Positions 53,204-64,000 of a stretch of DNA of 64,000 bases are shown in pieces. The notes beneath the pieces are model-generated. The model worked only from the letters and a program-made list of their open reading frames with translations, had not been told where the DNA came from and ran no database searches. The position numbers and the translations under genes are program-made. Position 1 is the first letter of the stretch. Each line of letters begins with the position of its first letter. Origin of the DNA: Auricularia sp. M13 (lineage: Eukaryota; Basidiomycota; Agaricomycetes; Auriculariales; Auriculariaceae); the NCBI GenBank assembly GCA_037042915.1, contig CM073197.1, positions 1,674,001 through 1,738,000 of the forward strand. Reading direction: 5' to 3'.

Positions 53204-54814
53204 ATGTGCCGCCTCCTCATCTACAAGGGAACGCGGCCCATTCAGCTATCGCATGTGCGCCTACACCGCAAGCACCTGTGTTGTTCTAGTTGCTGACGAG
53301 CTGGACGTTAGCTGCTCACGCGACCTGCGCACTCGATCATTAACCAGGCGTTCGACTCTAGATTGCGCGTCGACTTGCGCAGACCAATAAACGGCGATGG
53401 TTTTGGCGTTGGTGCGTCGCCGCCGCCGCTCCTGGGCATGTGTGCTGGCGGTCCGACTAACTCCCGCGTCGCAGGTTGGTACGACAGCGTCTACGACGAG
53501 GAGCTAGGCAGGGAGCCGTGCATCTTCACGTCCATCACACCTGTACGCCTCCGCGCCGTTCGTGGCCACGCAGGCTAACCTCACAACGCCCTCATTCCTG
53601 CAGGCGTGGAACAATGCCAACCTCACGCGACTGGCTGAGAAGATCAAGTCCCCGCTGATCTTGTACGTATACTGGGCTCCTAGGACGTGAATGACTGCTC
53701 ACGTTCGGCACGTCGCAGCGGTCATGTGCGCGCGACGACAGCCGGTTCGCTCTCGCTGGATAACTGCCACCCCTGGAAGCATGGCACGCTCATGGTGCGT
53801 GTAGGCCATACCTAGCAAATGGTCGTGCTGTGAATGACGCTGGATAGTGGATGCATAACGGGGCTATCGCAGAATTCCACAAGATAAAGCGGAAGCTGCA
53901 AGCGCGTCTACCGGACGACATATTCTCCGTCGTTCAGGGCAACACAGGTACGTTACCCTGGAAGGTCGCCTCCATCGACATTCGCTCATGTTGTATGGGA
54001 AGACTCTGAGTGGTCATTCGGCCTATTTCTGTCATTGGTATGGCAGACGGTGCATACACCCGGAGGATGCTGACTGGCCTATTCTTCGCTCTAGCTCCCA
54101 GACCCGCATGCAAAGCAATTCACCCCGAATGTATTGAGAGATGCGATGCTGGCGACGATAGCTGCTCTGAATGAGCTAGCTAGGGAGGCAGGCATAACCG
54201 AGGTGTGTGTTTCTGCCACTTCATAGGCCATTTTCAGACGATCACTACAGCCGAGCTTAATGAACTTCTGCGTCACGGATGGCGAGAGCGTGGTCGCGAC
54301 TCGATATATCTCGTCGAAACATGATGAAGCCGCATCCTTGGTGAGCATTCCGGCTTCTTCGTTGGCGTTCCAATTGACCGGCTTCAGTATTTCTCCTCCG
54401 GCACATCCTTTCAGGAATATGCGACTGGGGGCCACTACAAGATGTCTAAGCTCGACAAGCGAGAAAACATCATCTTGATAGCGAGCGAGCCCTTGACGTT
54501 CGAGAAAGGTGGGCAAGCAACGCCAGCTTCTATATAAACTGACGTGTTTGCAGCGGATTGGATGGAAATCAAGACGAACACTCTGATTATGATTACACCC
54601 AGGATGAATCTTCTTGTGAGCGCAGGGCTGTCGCTTTTGAATCGGTTGCTCATATCTCACACAGCAAATACCGATTGTCGACGAATTCTACGTTCCTCCC
54701 TCGGATCCGGCCTCCCTACATCGGACAAGCGGGTTTGCTGCTCAGAAGGGCTTCTTCGCACCACGGCCAAGCCCTCCGTTGACGAGAGCTGACACGCCTG
54801 AGAAAACGCCATAG
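53204..54814 (+). CDS. DUG3: Dug3-like glutamine amidotransferase (class II)
   Basis: Ntn-type class II amidotransferase-fold protein. In yeast, Dug3 with Dug2 hydrolyses the gamma-glutamyl bond of glutathione in the cytosol. The start MCRLLIYKGTRPIQLSHV at 53204 puts the catalytic cysteine at position 2. Splicing small introns (first near 53258-53331, next near 53410-53475) gives PAHSIINQAFDSRLRVDLRR, NGDGFGVGWYDS and REPCIFTSITPA. Later blocks are HVRATTAGSLSLDNCHPW, MWMHNGAIAEFHKIKRKL and FCVTDGESVVATRYISS. The end is IPIVDEFYVPPSDP and ADTPEKTP at TAG 54812-54814. Coding is intact. Confidence 0.87.
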
Positions 54815-55091
54815 AGTTGCTTACCTGTTCGCGAGACGCGTTATCTTGTATACTATATCTTGCATTTTGCTGTGTATTTGCTTTACGACTCGCATTAATA
54901 CAGTGACCACTTGTAATGTTGGTGACGTCGTGTACCCCAGAACGTGACGACCCAGGCACATGTTGGTTGAAGGCGTCCGCGGACTTTGTATCCGTGCTCT
55001 TCTGCGCGTGGTGACGATGCCAGACGCGTGAGGACGCTTGAGAGGAATTACGACGCGTTCAGGCTGCCTTACGCCACGACGACCGCTCTCA

Positions 55092-56478
55092 ATGGCCCGA
55101 ATCTTCTTCCTGCAGGCTCTGACGAGGGGTGTAGGGTGCGTATGCAACGCAGCGGATTCAACGTCTGGACGACGACTGACTGCCATTGTGCTCGCGCAGT
55201 CTGTGGAATGCGTCGCAAATTCTGCTCTTCCTACCCCTCGCACTCTCGACGCTATCTAGACCCGCTTTCCTACTGCTGTCGCTGCTTCTAACCGTCCAGT
55301 CCTTCATCCACTGCACAATGCTCTGGTTCTGGCAGTCGGCAGCAGCTCTCAACGTCCTCCAGCTTCCCGTGCATCCGTTCCTCTTGCTCCTCTGCCTCAA
55401 CCTCTTTTCCACAAAGGAACAGCACACGTATCTTGATCTCATTGCCTGGTGGTGGGGCCGAATTCTGTCCTGGTCGAGCCCAGCGTTCTTTGTCTTCGAA
55501 GGTCTCTCGAGCCTCATTGTCGTCCAGACCCTTGGTCGACAGGGTCGCAAGCTCATAGACTACGACGAGAATTGGCAGTTTGGCCTGCTTGTTGCGGCTG
55601 CAGCTGCGTACGTTGGTGCCGCGTGGTGGATAGTTGCGGTGCGTACGCAACGTTTTTCCTGTGCTGCGCCAATCTGAAGACCTAATTTGTCTCTCTGTAG
55701 TCATATCCATGGACAGCAACGACGCCGCTCTCGTCGACACTACTTGGCGTGGCTCTGTCTTCGTTGCTCTTTCTCACTCTCATCGGCTTCGCACTACGTC
55801 GCACGAACGTCATCGAAAGCGCGGGGATGGCCCTATTTGTAGCCTACAATTTCTGGCTCTGCGCAGACGTGACGGACCCGCGCGTGAACGAATGGCCTGG
55901 GTTCACGTCTTCCTAGTAAGCCTCTTAGTTCTGTTCGTTACCAGCTCCTAATGTTTATGTCCTCAGTGTTCCACTATTGGGCAATATGGTGCCCCATCTG
56001 CAGACCCTCGTCAGCTTCTTCACGACCGCGATTCCAAAGCCAACACTGCTAGCGCTGTTCTACAGACTATCGATACTGCATTTTGCATCCCGCATTATCC
56101 CGACCATCGGCGCCGATGCATGGGAAGGCGAAAGCGGGGTGGACGGCGGCTGGGATGGCCGGCCTGTAAGTATCTCTAGCACATTTTGCCACATGCGGTC
56201 TCTGACGGCTCTACAGTCGTCAAACCTTGTCCGCATTATCCTCACGTATCGCCAAACAATATTCACGACGGTATACTCACACCTACTCTGTGCGTAATCA
56301 TCTGGTCTACATTCTTGCATGTCATGCTCATGTCCCCATAGTGCTAGATCATTCTCAGCAAGTCTGGTGGAGATGGGCTTCAGTCTTTTTCACGCTTACG
56401 ATGTGGGCGTTGGAATTGGTTGTATCGCCCGAGGACGACGACATGGACGTCAGCGTGAAAACATGGAAAGTCGATTAG
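55092..56478 (+). CDS. ICE2: Ice2-like ER membrane protein
   Basis: Multi-pass protein resembling yeast Ice2, which shapes cortical ER and controls phospholipid versus storage-lipid balance. The start MARIFFLQALTRGVG at 55092 joins LWNASQILLFLPLALSTLS by a GTGCGT-donor intron. Family-like features: helix LLLSLLLTVQSFIHCTMLWF, the motif PVHPFLLLLCLNLFSTKE, LIAWWWGRILSWSSPAFFVF followed by EGLSSLIVVQTLGRQGRKL, then further helices (FGLLVAAAAAYVGAAWWIVA, SSLLFLTLIGFALRR). The last exons include ILTYRQTIFTTVYSHLL and end WRWASVFFTLTMWALELVVS plus an acidic tail at 56478. The product is about 380 residues. Orthology is probable rather than proven. Confidence 0.75.
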
Positions 56479-56765
56479 CCCGCACATTCGCTTCTTGTCG
56501 TCTCTTGCGGCTTGTGCCTCGGGTTGTTCACTGCGCGCAGGTCGTACCTACACGCAACGTAGACTGTATATTGGATGCCCAGATCGAGCTGCAATGCGAT
56601 TCCATGGTGCAAAACTAATCAAGAGGTACAGATCGTGCAAGGTCTTGGGAAGTAGGTATTACAATGACAGTCTATGTTATTATCGATATGGCGGGCGTCG
56701 AGGAATGGCGTTAAGAAGCAGATTTTTCCTTTTCGTTTATTTTCTGGTGCTCCTGTTTCTCTGAG

Positions 56766-58410
56766 TTAGCGAATGACAGCCCGCGGCCCGAGAATACGCA
56801 CGGGACGATGCGACGTCTCATGGTCTACGTGTACGAATGCGCGTCCGACGTTGGGCAGCACTTCGAGCTTGTCTTGCAATTGCTGGCTCACGTCGTGTGC
56901 TTTCCACAAAGGCGTGTCCCGGGACATGACGACGTCGACTTCGACAAAGTAATTCGGTCCGCTCTGGGGTCGCTGCTTCAGTGAATGCACACCAAGGGGG
57001 TGCATGAACATACATGGTACGCGCGAACAGTGTCAATCGCATCGAAATCCTTGTGGAACATGAGCGCCTTGTATATGACAAGTTGCAAGAAGTCATGGGG
57101 CGCCGAGCGCCCGGCGAGAAGACCGAATTGCTTATAGATCGTGCGCGTCCAGGAGAGTATCACGCCCACCGCGATCTGCGCGCCGTATTGTCAGCACCAG
57201 TACGCCGGTACGCAAGCTGCAGTGGCGATGCGACTCACGATGATGGCTCCCGTCGGGTCGAGCCCTGTACTGTGGGGTCAGGGTCGGATGTCTGATTATG
57301 ATAATCTAAGCGCTTACACCAACGAAGCTTACTGCCACCCGCAGACATGAGGATACCTGCGGGACCTGATGAGACAGGCCAGAACATGAAGAGCAACATG
57401 ACTGACCAAAGGTGTTGATGAATAGATCATTTCTGTGGTCCTCCCACAGCATCTCGACCTGGCTCGACTGCTTGCGAAACATGAAGCAGTAGAAGAATAG
57501 CAAAAGCTTGACACCGAGGGCCGCGCCGACCGCCACCAAAGATGCGACGTGGAAATCGTTAAGATCGTCACCTTTGCTGTGGACGATGACAACCCGGACT
57601 GATTCAACGACAACGACGAGATTGACTGCGCCCATCCTGAAATTATATAAGCTACTTGGATCGTGAGCTCAAAGGCGCGCACAAAGAACCTATGAACACC
57701 TTCAGCACTGCAATGTAGACTCAAATGATATCCACAGACCATATACGATGTTGCCAATGGTCTCCAGACGACTACCCCCAACTGGCCATTTATTGACGTC
57801 AAGCTTTTGCGCCTTGCGGTGGAGCCAGAACAAAAGCACATTGCTGAAGATATCGAAAACCGAGTCGATACCGGTCTCGAGCAAGGACAACGACCCGGAG
57901 GAGACAGCAGCATAAACTGCAGATCGTTTGAGCATGCTATAGGCACCCGGATGACACGAGCGCTCACGTTGTAACACACACAGCGCGAAGTTAGCAATGA
58001 GACTCGCATACACGGCAATCTTGACCTGTTCGCAGTGAGGGAATGCGCCAAACGGACAGCGAGCAGAACGCGTACGCCTAATCGCGAATCTTCGGCCTCT
58101 TGTGCTGCGTCGGAGGTGTGCTTGTCCATGGGTTTAAGCAGCGCCTCGATGAGCTATGGCCTAGATAAGCACAACGGCAGAGAACATGACGAGCACATAC
58201 ATTATTCTGGCCTCTGTGAAACTTTTCTACCCGCTTGCCCTTTTTGCCGCGGGAACGCAGCGCGCTGAGCTCATCGGCGGTCTTGACGCCTGCGCGGAGG
58301 CCGAACGGGTCGAGGTCGGCTTTGTCCAAGGGTTCTGGGGAGTGCGGGCGGCCGCGCTCAACATCATCCATGAGTGTGGGCGAGTCTCTGAGCGAAGCAG
58401 GGCGGGACAT
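56766..58410 (-). CDS. Cation diffusion facilitator transporter
   Basis: Heavy-metal:proton antiporter of the CDF family; the DPFGLRAGVKT leader and overall layout resemble fungal Mn-type members. The start MSRPASLRDSPTLMDD is at 58410; the frame upstream has no ATG. After a cytosolic N-terminus, helices appear as VKIAVYASLIANFALCVLQ and SGSLSLLETGIDSVFDIFSN (with metal-site Asp residues), then the helix VGAALGVKLLLFFYCFMF and the loop QVEMLWEDHRNDLFINTFG (site HxxxD). The C-terminal cytosolic domain includes YFVEVDVVMSRDTPLWKAHD and VGRAFVHVDHETSHRP, and ends GPRAVIR at 56766. Numerous short introns. The metal is inferred from family resemblance only. Confidence 0.87.
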
Positions 58411-59235
58411 GGGGCCGGGGTGGGGAGTGGAGGGCAAGCCCGCAGCGGGACAAGGCGTCTGCTCTTAAGATGCGGAACGATCCCGGCTTTCACACTCAGC
58501 AGTGCTTGGCTCAGGACGTTGGCGGCGGCCAGCAGCGTCCTCGCGCACGCAGACGGACGGCAGACGCGGTGGCGGGCAACAGCCAAGAACCAGCGCTTTG
58601 GCCCTGCCCAAAGGAACGGTTGCACGCCAGCCAGATTGGTGGGTCGCGCTGTCCGCTGTGTCGGGTCGGATCCGCCGCCAAGCAATGCACCACTAACATT
58701 CAGACCATTCCAGCCTTGGCCCAGGACTGTATGCCGCGTACCTATCATCTTTGCGAGGGTATGTTCGATAGCAAGTATCATAAAAATCCCGTATGGGAGC
58801 AATCTCTCTATCTGATTACCGACGGCAGCAATCCGTCAACTCACCCCTTCGAAGTTTAGGGATGCGCAACCACTTTCCCCCGGTATCTCCAATATTCGGC
58901 AGGTACCCAGAAATCGAAGACAGCGATCGGGTACATTTCCACGTGAGTACTGACTGTATCACGGCCGGTCAGTCGACTGCATCCTCTTTCTTGTTATTGT
59001 TTCACACTGACCTCAAGGCTTGACGGGCTACTCATACAGCATTCTCCCGGAGTCGGGACCTTGAAAACAGGTTACATGCTGTATACTGTCAATGAAGTAT
59101 GTTTATTCACGGGTCCCTGGCTGCATGAGATTTCTGCTGACATAAACTCCCCTAGAATGTTGTGACCGTGGACCGGTTGCGGGCCGAATCGGAATGCTCT
59201 CAGCCTGCGTCCCTCATCGTCCCCAATCCCCCACC
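58411..59235. promoter_or_regulatory. Divergent promoter region, CDF / ABM genes
   Basis: About 825 bp between the CDF start and the first ABM-domain gene. Several open frames run through its GC-rich left part but they are shadows without domains. The palindrome-like ACAGTATAC motif seen at 51750 recurs inverted at about 59089 (GTATACTGT). Confidence 0.45.
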
Positions 59236-59750
59236 ATGGCTGAAAGCGCAGAGAACTTCACGGGGAAGATCATCCTTGTCGCCGAGGTGGGATTGTATTC
59301 CTGAGTGAGCTTTCGACTCATTTGTGCTCGTAGATCGAGGCAAAGCCGGACAAGGTCGACGAGCTGCAGCGCGCGCTGCTCGCAGTCAAAGAGAATGCCG
59401 TCTCAGACACGAAGTAAATATGCATCGCATTGCCGATTCGAATACGCTGAGCCGAATACAGGGAGCCTGATTGCTACACGTACCGCGTCTCCAAGTACGA
59501 GACGAAGTTTGTCGTATTTGAAGAGTACGTCTCTCCAGACAGCTATAGGGCGTAGATTAACCAAGACTTTGCACAGATACAAGAACAACGGGGCTCTCAA
59601 ACAGTGCGTGATTGTGTTTATGGCCATGTTACAATGGCCTCATACCGCTCGATTAGTCATTTCGATTCCGACGCCTTCCAATCGCTGGCGAAGAGCCTCC
59701 CAGAGCTTGTGGCTAAGCCCCCGAAGCTGATATACTACGAAGAGCTCTGA
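59236..59750 (+). CDS. ABM-domain (antibiotic biosynthesis monooxygenase-like) protein
   Basis: Small protein (about 105 residues) of the dimeric alpha-beta ABM/YgiN fold. The start MAESAENFTGKIILVAE at 59236 is followed after a GTGGGA-donor intron by IEAKPDKVDELQRALLAVKE, then a strand EPDCYTYRVSKYETKFVVFE, EYKNNGALKQHF and the last helix SDAFQSLAKSLPELVAKPPK, ending IYYEEL at 59748-59750. The His after EY...L is the usual ABM His. Members include cofactor-free quinol monooxygenases, but many are uncharacterised. It has an adjacent paralogue 228 bp downstream in the same direction. Confidence 0.77.
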
Positions 59751-59977
59751 ATTGTACTGTACGCCAATCTGTGTCACGGAATCGAAATGCTTTCGTGTCG
59801 GAACGCTCAAGCTGCGTCTCCAATGAGCTGTACTGTTAGGACTCAGAAAACTCTTCCATCGAACGATTCACAGCTGAACTAACAACGTCCACTGCCAAAA
59901 CAAGCGCTCTCAGTGCTATAAAAGACGGTCCCCAGAGCCCCTCACAATCAACACCTCTGGGGTCCCTACGATCACAA

Positions 59978-60506
59978 ATGAGCGCAGTAGGAAGCAAGTC
60001 CACGGTCGTATTCATAGCCGAGGCGAGTGCAGCTCATAACTTGATATTCCAAACGGGCGTGCTGAAGAGGCTGATGAATAGTTGGAGGCGAAGCCAGAGA
60101 GACTGGAGGAAGTCAAGCAACGCCTACATGCTGTGCTCCGTCACGCCAATTCCGACAAGTGCGTGCACCGTCTCAGCTAATGTTGCATCGTCTGAGATGA
60201 GCCCTGGCAGAGAACCCGGCACACTGACCTTTCGCGTTGTTCAATCTGGCTGTAAGTTCGTCGTATTTGAAGAGTAAGATCCGCGCTCCTACGATTCTGT
60301 TACGAAAGCGCTTATAGTCCTACTAGATACGCTGATAAGGATGCGCATTCAAAGTGAGCTGTGAGATTGAGCACGAAGTTGTACTCACACCGTTGTCTGC
60401 GATCAGGCATTTCGAGACCGATACGTTCCTCGAGCTGAAGGCCATATTCGGAGATGCATTTGCCAAACCGCCCAGTGGCCAGTCTTATGAGGAGCTGGAG
60501 ATATGA
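59978..60506 (+). CDS. Tandem ABM-domain paralogue
   Basis: Second copy of the same small protein: MSAVGSKSTVVFIAE, then LEAKPERLEEVKQRLHAVLR, the strand EPGTLTFRVVQSGCKFVVFE, EYADKDAHSKHFETDTFLEL and the last helix FGDAFAKPPSGQSYEELEI, stop at 60504-60506. Intron positions match the first copy. By comparison with copy 1 the first intron begins at 60023 with GCGAGT, that is a GC-AG intron (60023-60081), because this alone keeps the frame and the LEAKP block. The copies share the fold and layout but differ at many residues, so this is an old duplication. Confidence 0.72.
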
Positions 60507-60662
60507 GGATGGCGGTCCGAGGGGCATACAATGCCCGGTTTGACGGGCGCTCGGAGATACCCAAACTGGAAGACTAGAATGCCCAGCAAACGTCATTGAT
60601 CGTAGCATACACATGCGTGATAAGATTTCGGAGGAAGCCATCGTCCTTGAATCGCAACAACC

Positions 60663-61949
60663 ATGTCCACAACACCCAAGAAAGTGTTCTTCCTCGGCGC
60701 AACAGGATACATCGGCGGTAGGGATCCCGATCCACAAGCCTCAAAGATACTCACATCCAGGATGGCTGCAAAGGTGCTGTATTCGTTAGGATCCACGAGA
60801 TCTTTCCCGATTTTGAGTATACGGCGCTGGTGAGAAACCCGCGCGACAACGATAGCATCATCGCCGCGGGTTTTGCGCGCGTGGTACAGGGCAGCCACTC
60901 CGATCTTGAGGTGCGCACTGAGGATTCAGCAAGGCCGCCAGTAATCCAATAAAACACAGGTCATCGAGAATGAAGTGGCCAAAAGCGACATCGTGATTGC
61001 CTGCGCAGACGCAGACGACATGCCGGTCGTCAAAGCCACCCTGCGCGGCTTGAAGAGCTACTTCGAGCGCACAGGACAGCGCCCCGTCTATCTCCACACG
61101 AGCGGCACCGGTGTCGTGACAGACAAAGCCGAGGGCCAGCTGACCGCCGAAGCGCGCGAGAAGATCTACAATGTGCGCTGCATTCAACGCTGTTGAATGG
61201 AAGTAGGCCTGACATGGACGCCACGGCCAGGATAACAGCGAGGCCGACATTGCCTCCATTCCGGAGGACAAGCCTCACCGTGATGTCGACCTTGAGTAAG
61301 CAACGGCTCTGTACCCCGACGGCCTGCTCTCCGCACGCTGAATGGAGCACGACAGGATCTTCGGAGCGGGCAAAGAAGGATACGTCAATGCGTACATTAT
61401 CGCGCCTTCCACGATCTATGGCACCGGGCGCGGCCCAGTGCGCAAAATCTCGCAGCAAATCCCGAATATCGTGCGCGTGGCCGTCAAGCGCGGCAAGGGC
61501 TTCGTCATCGGCGCTGGGACGAACATCTGGCCGGGCGTGCACATCAACGACCTGGAGGAGTTGTACGCCCTCGTCCTCCAGAAAGCGCTGAGCGAGGACG
61601 CCGTGGCCAAGGGCGAATCGCCGTTCGCGAGGTTCTACTTTGGCACCGCCTGCGAGTTCAGTTACGGCGAAGTCGAGACTCGCGTTGCCGAAATCCTGTT
61701 CAAGAAGGGCCGCATCCAAGATGCGAAAGTGGAGGAGATCACTCTTCAGGAAGCCCTGAAGTTTGAGCCCCAGTTGAGGTGAGCATGCCGATAGGTAGCC
61801 AGGAACAGGGCTGATTGTGATCAAGCTCGGTGGCGAGGAACTCGAGGACGAAGGCGGAACGCGGACTGGCTCTAGGATGGAAGCCAAAGTCGACTTCCGT
61901 TTTCGACACATTGGAAGAAGACGTCGACCTGACGCTTGCGCAACTGTGA
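60663..61949 (+). CDS. NAD(P)-binding Rossmann/epimerase-like protein
   Basis: Atypical short-chain dehydrogenase/epimerase-type protein. The start MSTTPKKVFFLGATGYIGG has the GATGYIGG nucleotide-binding loop. Further blocks: EYTALVRNPRDNDSIIAAGF, AKSDIVIACADADDMPVVKA, VYLHTSGTGVVTDKAEG, then EHDRIFGAGKEGYVNAYIIA, PSTIYGTGRGPVRKISQQIP and GAGTNIWPGVHINDLEELYA, which matches the C-terminal part of the extended SDR family. A last intron near 61779-61830 gives NSRTKAERGLALGWKPKSTS and the end EEDVDLTLAQL at 61947-61949. A classic catalytic YxxxK motif is not obvious, so the activity is uncertain. Third gene in the co-oriented ABM block. Confidence 0.8.
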
Positions 61950-62070
61950 AGCGAGGGCTGGGGAAAAGACACCTTGAAAACGAGGAATCCTTGCAGAATT
62001 AAGTGTTTGCGAATGTAAGCTGTCTACATGAGTCCGCGGGTATACCGTTACTGCAGCTGAAGAAATAAGA

Positions 62071-63247
62071 TTACTTGCCAACACGCTGCTCTGCGCGGCC
62101 GAACTCGCTGAGGGCTCTACAGAACGCGTCTTCTGTGAGAGGACGGGCCTTGCCTGGCCACCACTCCTCGAAGGAGAATGGACGCGGAGAATCGTGACTG
62201 ACGGAGGGTCAGTGCATGTGTGACCGCCTCGTCTCAGGAATGACTCACTATATCTCAGCTAGGCGCGTCTGCCACGGCGGAAAACCATGCATTTCAAGCG
62301 GCCGATTACTGGACCCTGTCATACGATGGACAACCATGAGGTCGACCTCAGAAAGTCCTGTCATTTCTGCAGCATGCAATTAAGTCACGAGCACCAAGAG
62401 CATTTATGTACTGCTCACCGTGTATCAGTTCGTCAAGGTCGCCGACGGTGGGGTCTTCGGGAATGCGACTCTTCGCGTTCGGGCGGGTAGATGCAGCGTG
62501 TTTCTCTGCAAGCGCTCGTGCCGCCGCGGCTAGCTGGGGCTTCCCCGCGTCACGCGAAAGGACGTGCAGTGTGATGCCAGACGGCGTGCTGAGCGGAGCA
62601 GCTGAGGAATAGCTATCAGATTACACGTGAAAATCCATGTGCACGCGCTCACAGTGCTGACGGCGCTTCCGCAGCCCACGCCCCATGGACTGCTGGACAT
62701 GGGCAGTCGAACCCAGCCGAAGCGTGACCACGGACTCGCGCGAAGGTTCTGGAGACCAGGGACGCGACTCGGATCCAGAATGGTCAGACGGAGGAGGGGT
62801 CAGGGGATGTTCGAGTTGGTCCCGCGCGTGCTCTGGACTGGCGTGGAGCTCTAAGCGGTCTGCGTCCAGCTCGTCGCAAAGATCGTTGATACACGATAAT
62901 ATAATCCCTACGCAAAAGTAATGAGGCGACGTACGGAGAGAGATAGAGAGAGTAACCGGCGCACCGTGTCGGTCATATATACTCAGTTCAGGTATTTGCA
63001 GCTCTTCGCACCAGTGCACAACGCGTCGCGTGCTTTCAATCATGGACGCCCGGACGCCCGCAGAGGTTGTCTTGCGTTCGTGCACGAGGGTGAGGGCTAT
63101 GTGGCGCGGGAGCTTGCTGAGAGTCGGCGCGACGGTGTCGACACGTAAACGCCTGCGGACCACGGCGCGCCAGGCATGCTGGATGGACGACACGAGGCGA
63201 TAAATAAAGTGCACAGGAAAGAGCAGCGCGCTGGCTGCTATAGACAT
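62071..63247 (-). CDS. NUS1: Nus1/NgBR subunit of cis-prenyltransferase
   Basis: Non-catalytic subunit of dehydrodolichyl diphosphate synthase in the ER, needed for dolichol and N-glycosylation. The start MSIAASALLFPVHFIYRLVS at 63247 gives an N-terminal membrane helix. The cis-prenyltransferase-like core includes SKLPRHIALTLVHERKTTS and CEELQIPELSIYDRHG. After Ser/Pro-rich sequence, small exons carry the last third: ITLHVLSRDAGKPQLA, GFPPWQTRLAEI, FSFEEWWPGKARPLT and FCRALREFGRAEQRVGK, ending at TAA 62071-62073. The terminal RxG-type motif (here RVG) is conserved in NgBR and needed for activity of the complex. An upstream in-frame start is not an ATG. Confidence 0.88.
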
Positions 63248-64000
63248 CGAGGCGGCGTGCGAACGAGTGGGCGACGCGTGTCGGCGACGTGGAAGGCGCG
63301 CGGCGGCTTGGGACGGGATTGAAATTCTGCTTCCGGCAGTGTGCAAGATGATCGGCAGTTTCGCAGTCCGCCGAGTGTTCTTGACCCTCGATCCCTATGC
63401 TGACGTCCAATTCATTTGAAGCTCCACAATGTCTGAGCCTAATGACTGGCGTAATATGCGCTGACGGCATGGCGCATGACGATCGCAGTGTACCGTGGGC
63501 CAGGACCCGTCGTTCAGGAATCCCAGTTAACCATCGAATCGTTTTCACACACACGGCGCAGACCTTTGGTAAATTGGGACACTGGGGAAATGAATCCTGC
63601 GAAAACTTGGAGGAGAGGAAAAGTAACGAATTTATTCGACTAGAAGATGCAATGTTGTGGAGAGGTGAGAGAGACGCACCGATAAATATACCAAACCCAT
63701 TGCATACCAATCGGGTATATGAGAACGCGGCCGTCTACGCGCAAGGCGTCAGTGCAACCAAAAAGTCGAGTGTGTATAGAAAGTGCCGATAGGCAGTGAC
63801 GACGGATGCATAATGCCGGGAAGCGGGCCGGCGCGCTCCGTTATGTTGCTCATCGCGTTCGGGCGTCGCCAGCTGGAGCATACAGGACAGTATGAATGCA
63901 CCAGATGCAGACACGCGTGTGGCGGAGAGACAGCCCGATAGGCAACCCGAGTGGTCCGGGCGGCAGCATAACGCCTCGATAATGCGCTGGGTACGGCACA
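63248..64000. other. Right end of window, no supported gene
   Basis: About 750 bp with the NUS1 promoter. A plus-strand open frame at 63397-63792 shows no recognisable domain. Something may continue past the window edge, but I cannot support it. Confidence 0.4.

Noticed and set aside
63036-63710. Minus-strand open frame upstream of NUS1
   Set aside because: It overlaps the first NUS1 exon in another frame and is only a GC-rich shadow.
1-64000. Mobile elements, CRISPR, viral remnants, rRNA or tRNA genes
   Set aside because: No terminal repeats, polymerase or integrase-type motifs, direct-repeat arrays or RNA-gene signatures were seen by reading; a profile search would be needed to exclude small remnants in the gaps.

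Overview
This is a 64 kb piece of a nuclear chromosome from a filamentous basidiomycete, most likely an Agaricomycete. The evidence is the dense GC-rich coding, the many introns of about 50 bp with donors such as GTGCGT and GTACGT, and the gene content: a hybrid histidine kinase phytochrome, a 7TM receptor-like family typical of mushrooms, a mushroom-style F-box/LRR protein, a Ser/Thr-rich single-pass membrane protein, and eisosome and Pal1 proteins. I could not assign a species. About 31 protein genes are supported, roughly one per 2 kb, on both strands. I recognised no transposon, virus-derived element, tRNA, rRNA, CRISPR array or origin.

Layout. 1-9 kb: V-ATPase subunit C, a multi-KH RNA-binding protein, an RWD/RBR ubiquitin ligase and an Mtm1-type mitochondrial carrier. 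9-16.4 kb: eIF4E, a Pil1-type eisosome protein, an arrestin-like adaptor ending in PPPY, and a glutathione S-transferase-like protein. 17.9-23.3 kb: a Ser/Thr-rich membrane protein, an orphan 7TM protein and an F-box protein. 23.4-31 kb: TRAPPII subunit Trs65, a TPR-less Sgt1 and a Tti1-like HEAT protein. 31.3-38 kb: an RBM39/Rsd1 splicing factor divergent from HIS7, then Pal1 and an unknown protein. 39-44 kb: ribosomal protein L13, a low-molecular-weight tyrosine phosphatase sharing a 64 bp promoter with a glutaredoxin-like protein, and phosphoacetylglucosamine mutase. 44.2-49.8 kb: a phytochrome hybrid kinase, followed by a 2.1 kb gap. 52-63 kb: a GPI-type cupredoxin-like protein, Dug3, Ice2, a cation diffusion facilitator, two tandem ABM-domain proteins with an NAD-binding epimerase-like gene, and Nus1.

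Most genes are housekeeping and are not an obvious pathway cluster. Themes that recur are the plasma-membrane cortex (Pil1, Pal1, arrestin), the ER and secretory pathway (Trs65, Ice2, Nus1, Agm1) and glutathione or redox biology (Mtm1-type carrier, GST, Dug3, glutaredoxin-like). The best candidates for new biology are the phytochrome, the orphan 7TM protein, the co-oriented ABM/ABM/epimerase block, the unknown gene at 37.5-38.0 kb, and the strong hairpins in the two long gene-poor gaps. Three genes (V-ATPase C, the Ser/Thr-rich protein, RPL13) show apparent one-base frame breaks inside otherwise conserved coding, which look more like sequence errors than decay.
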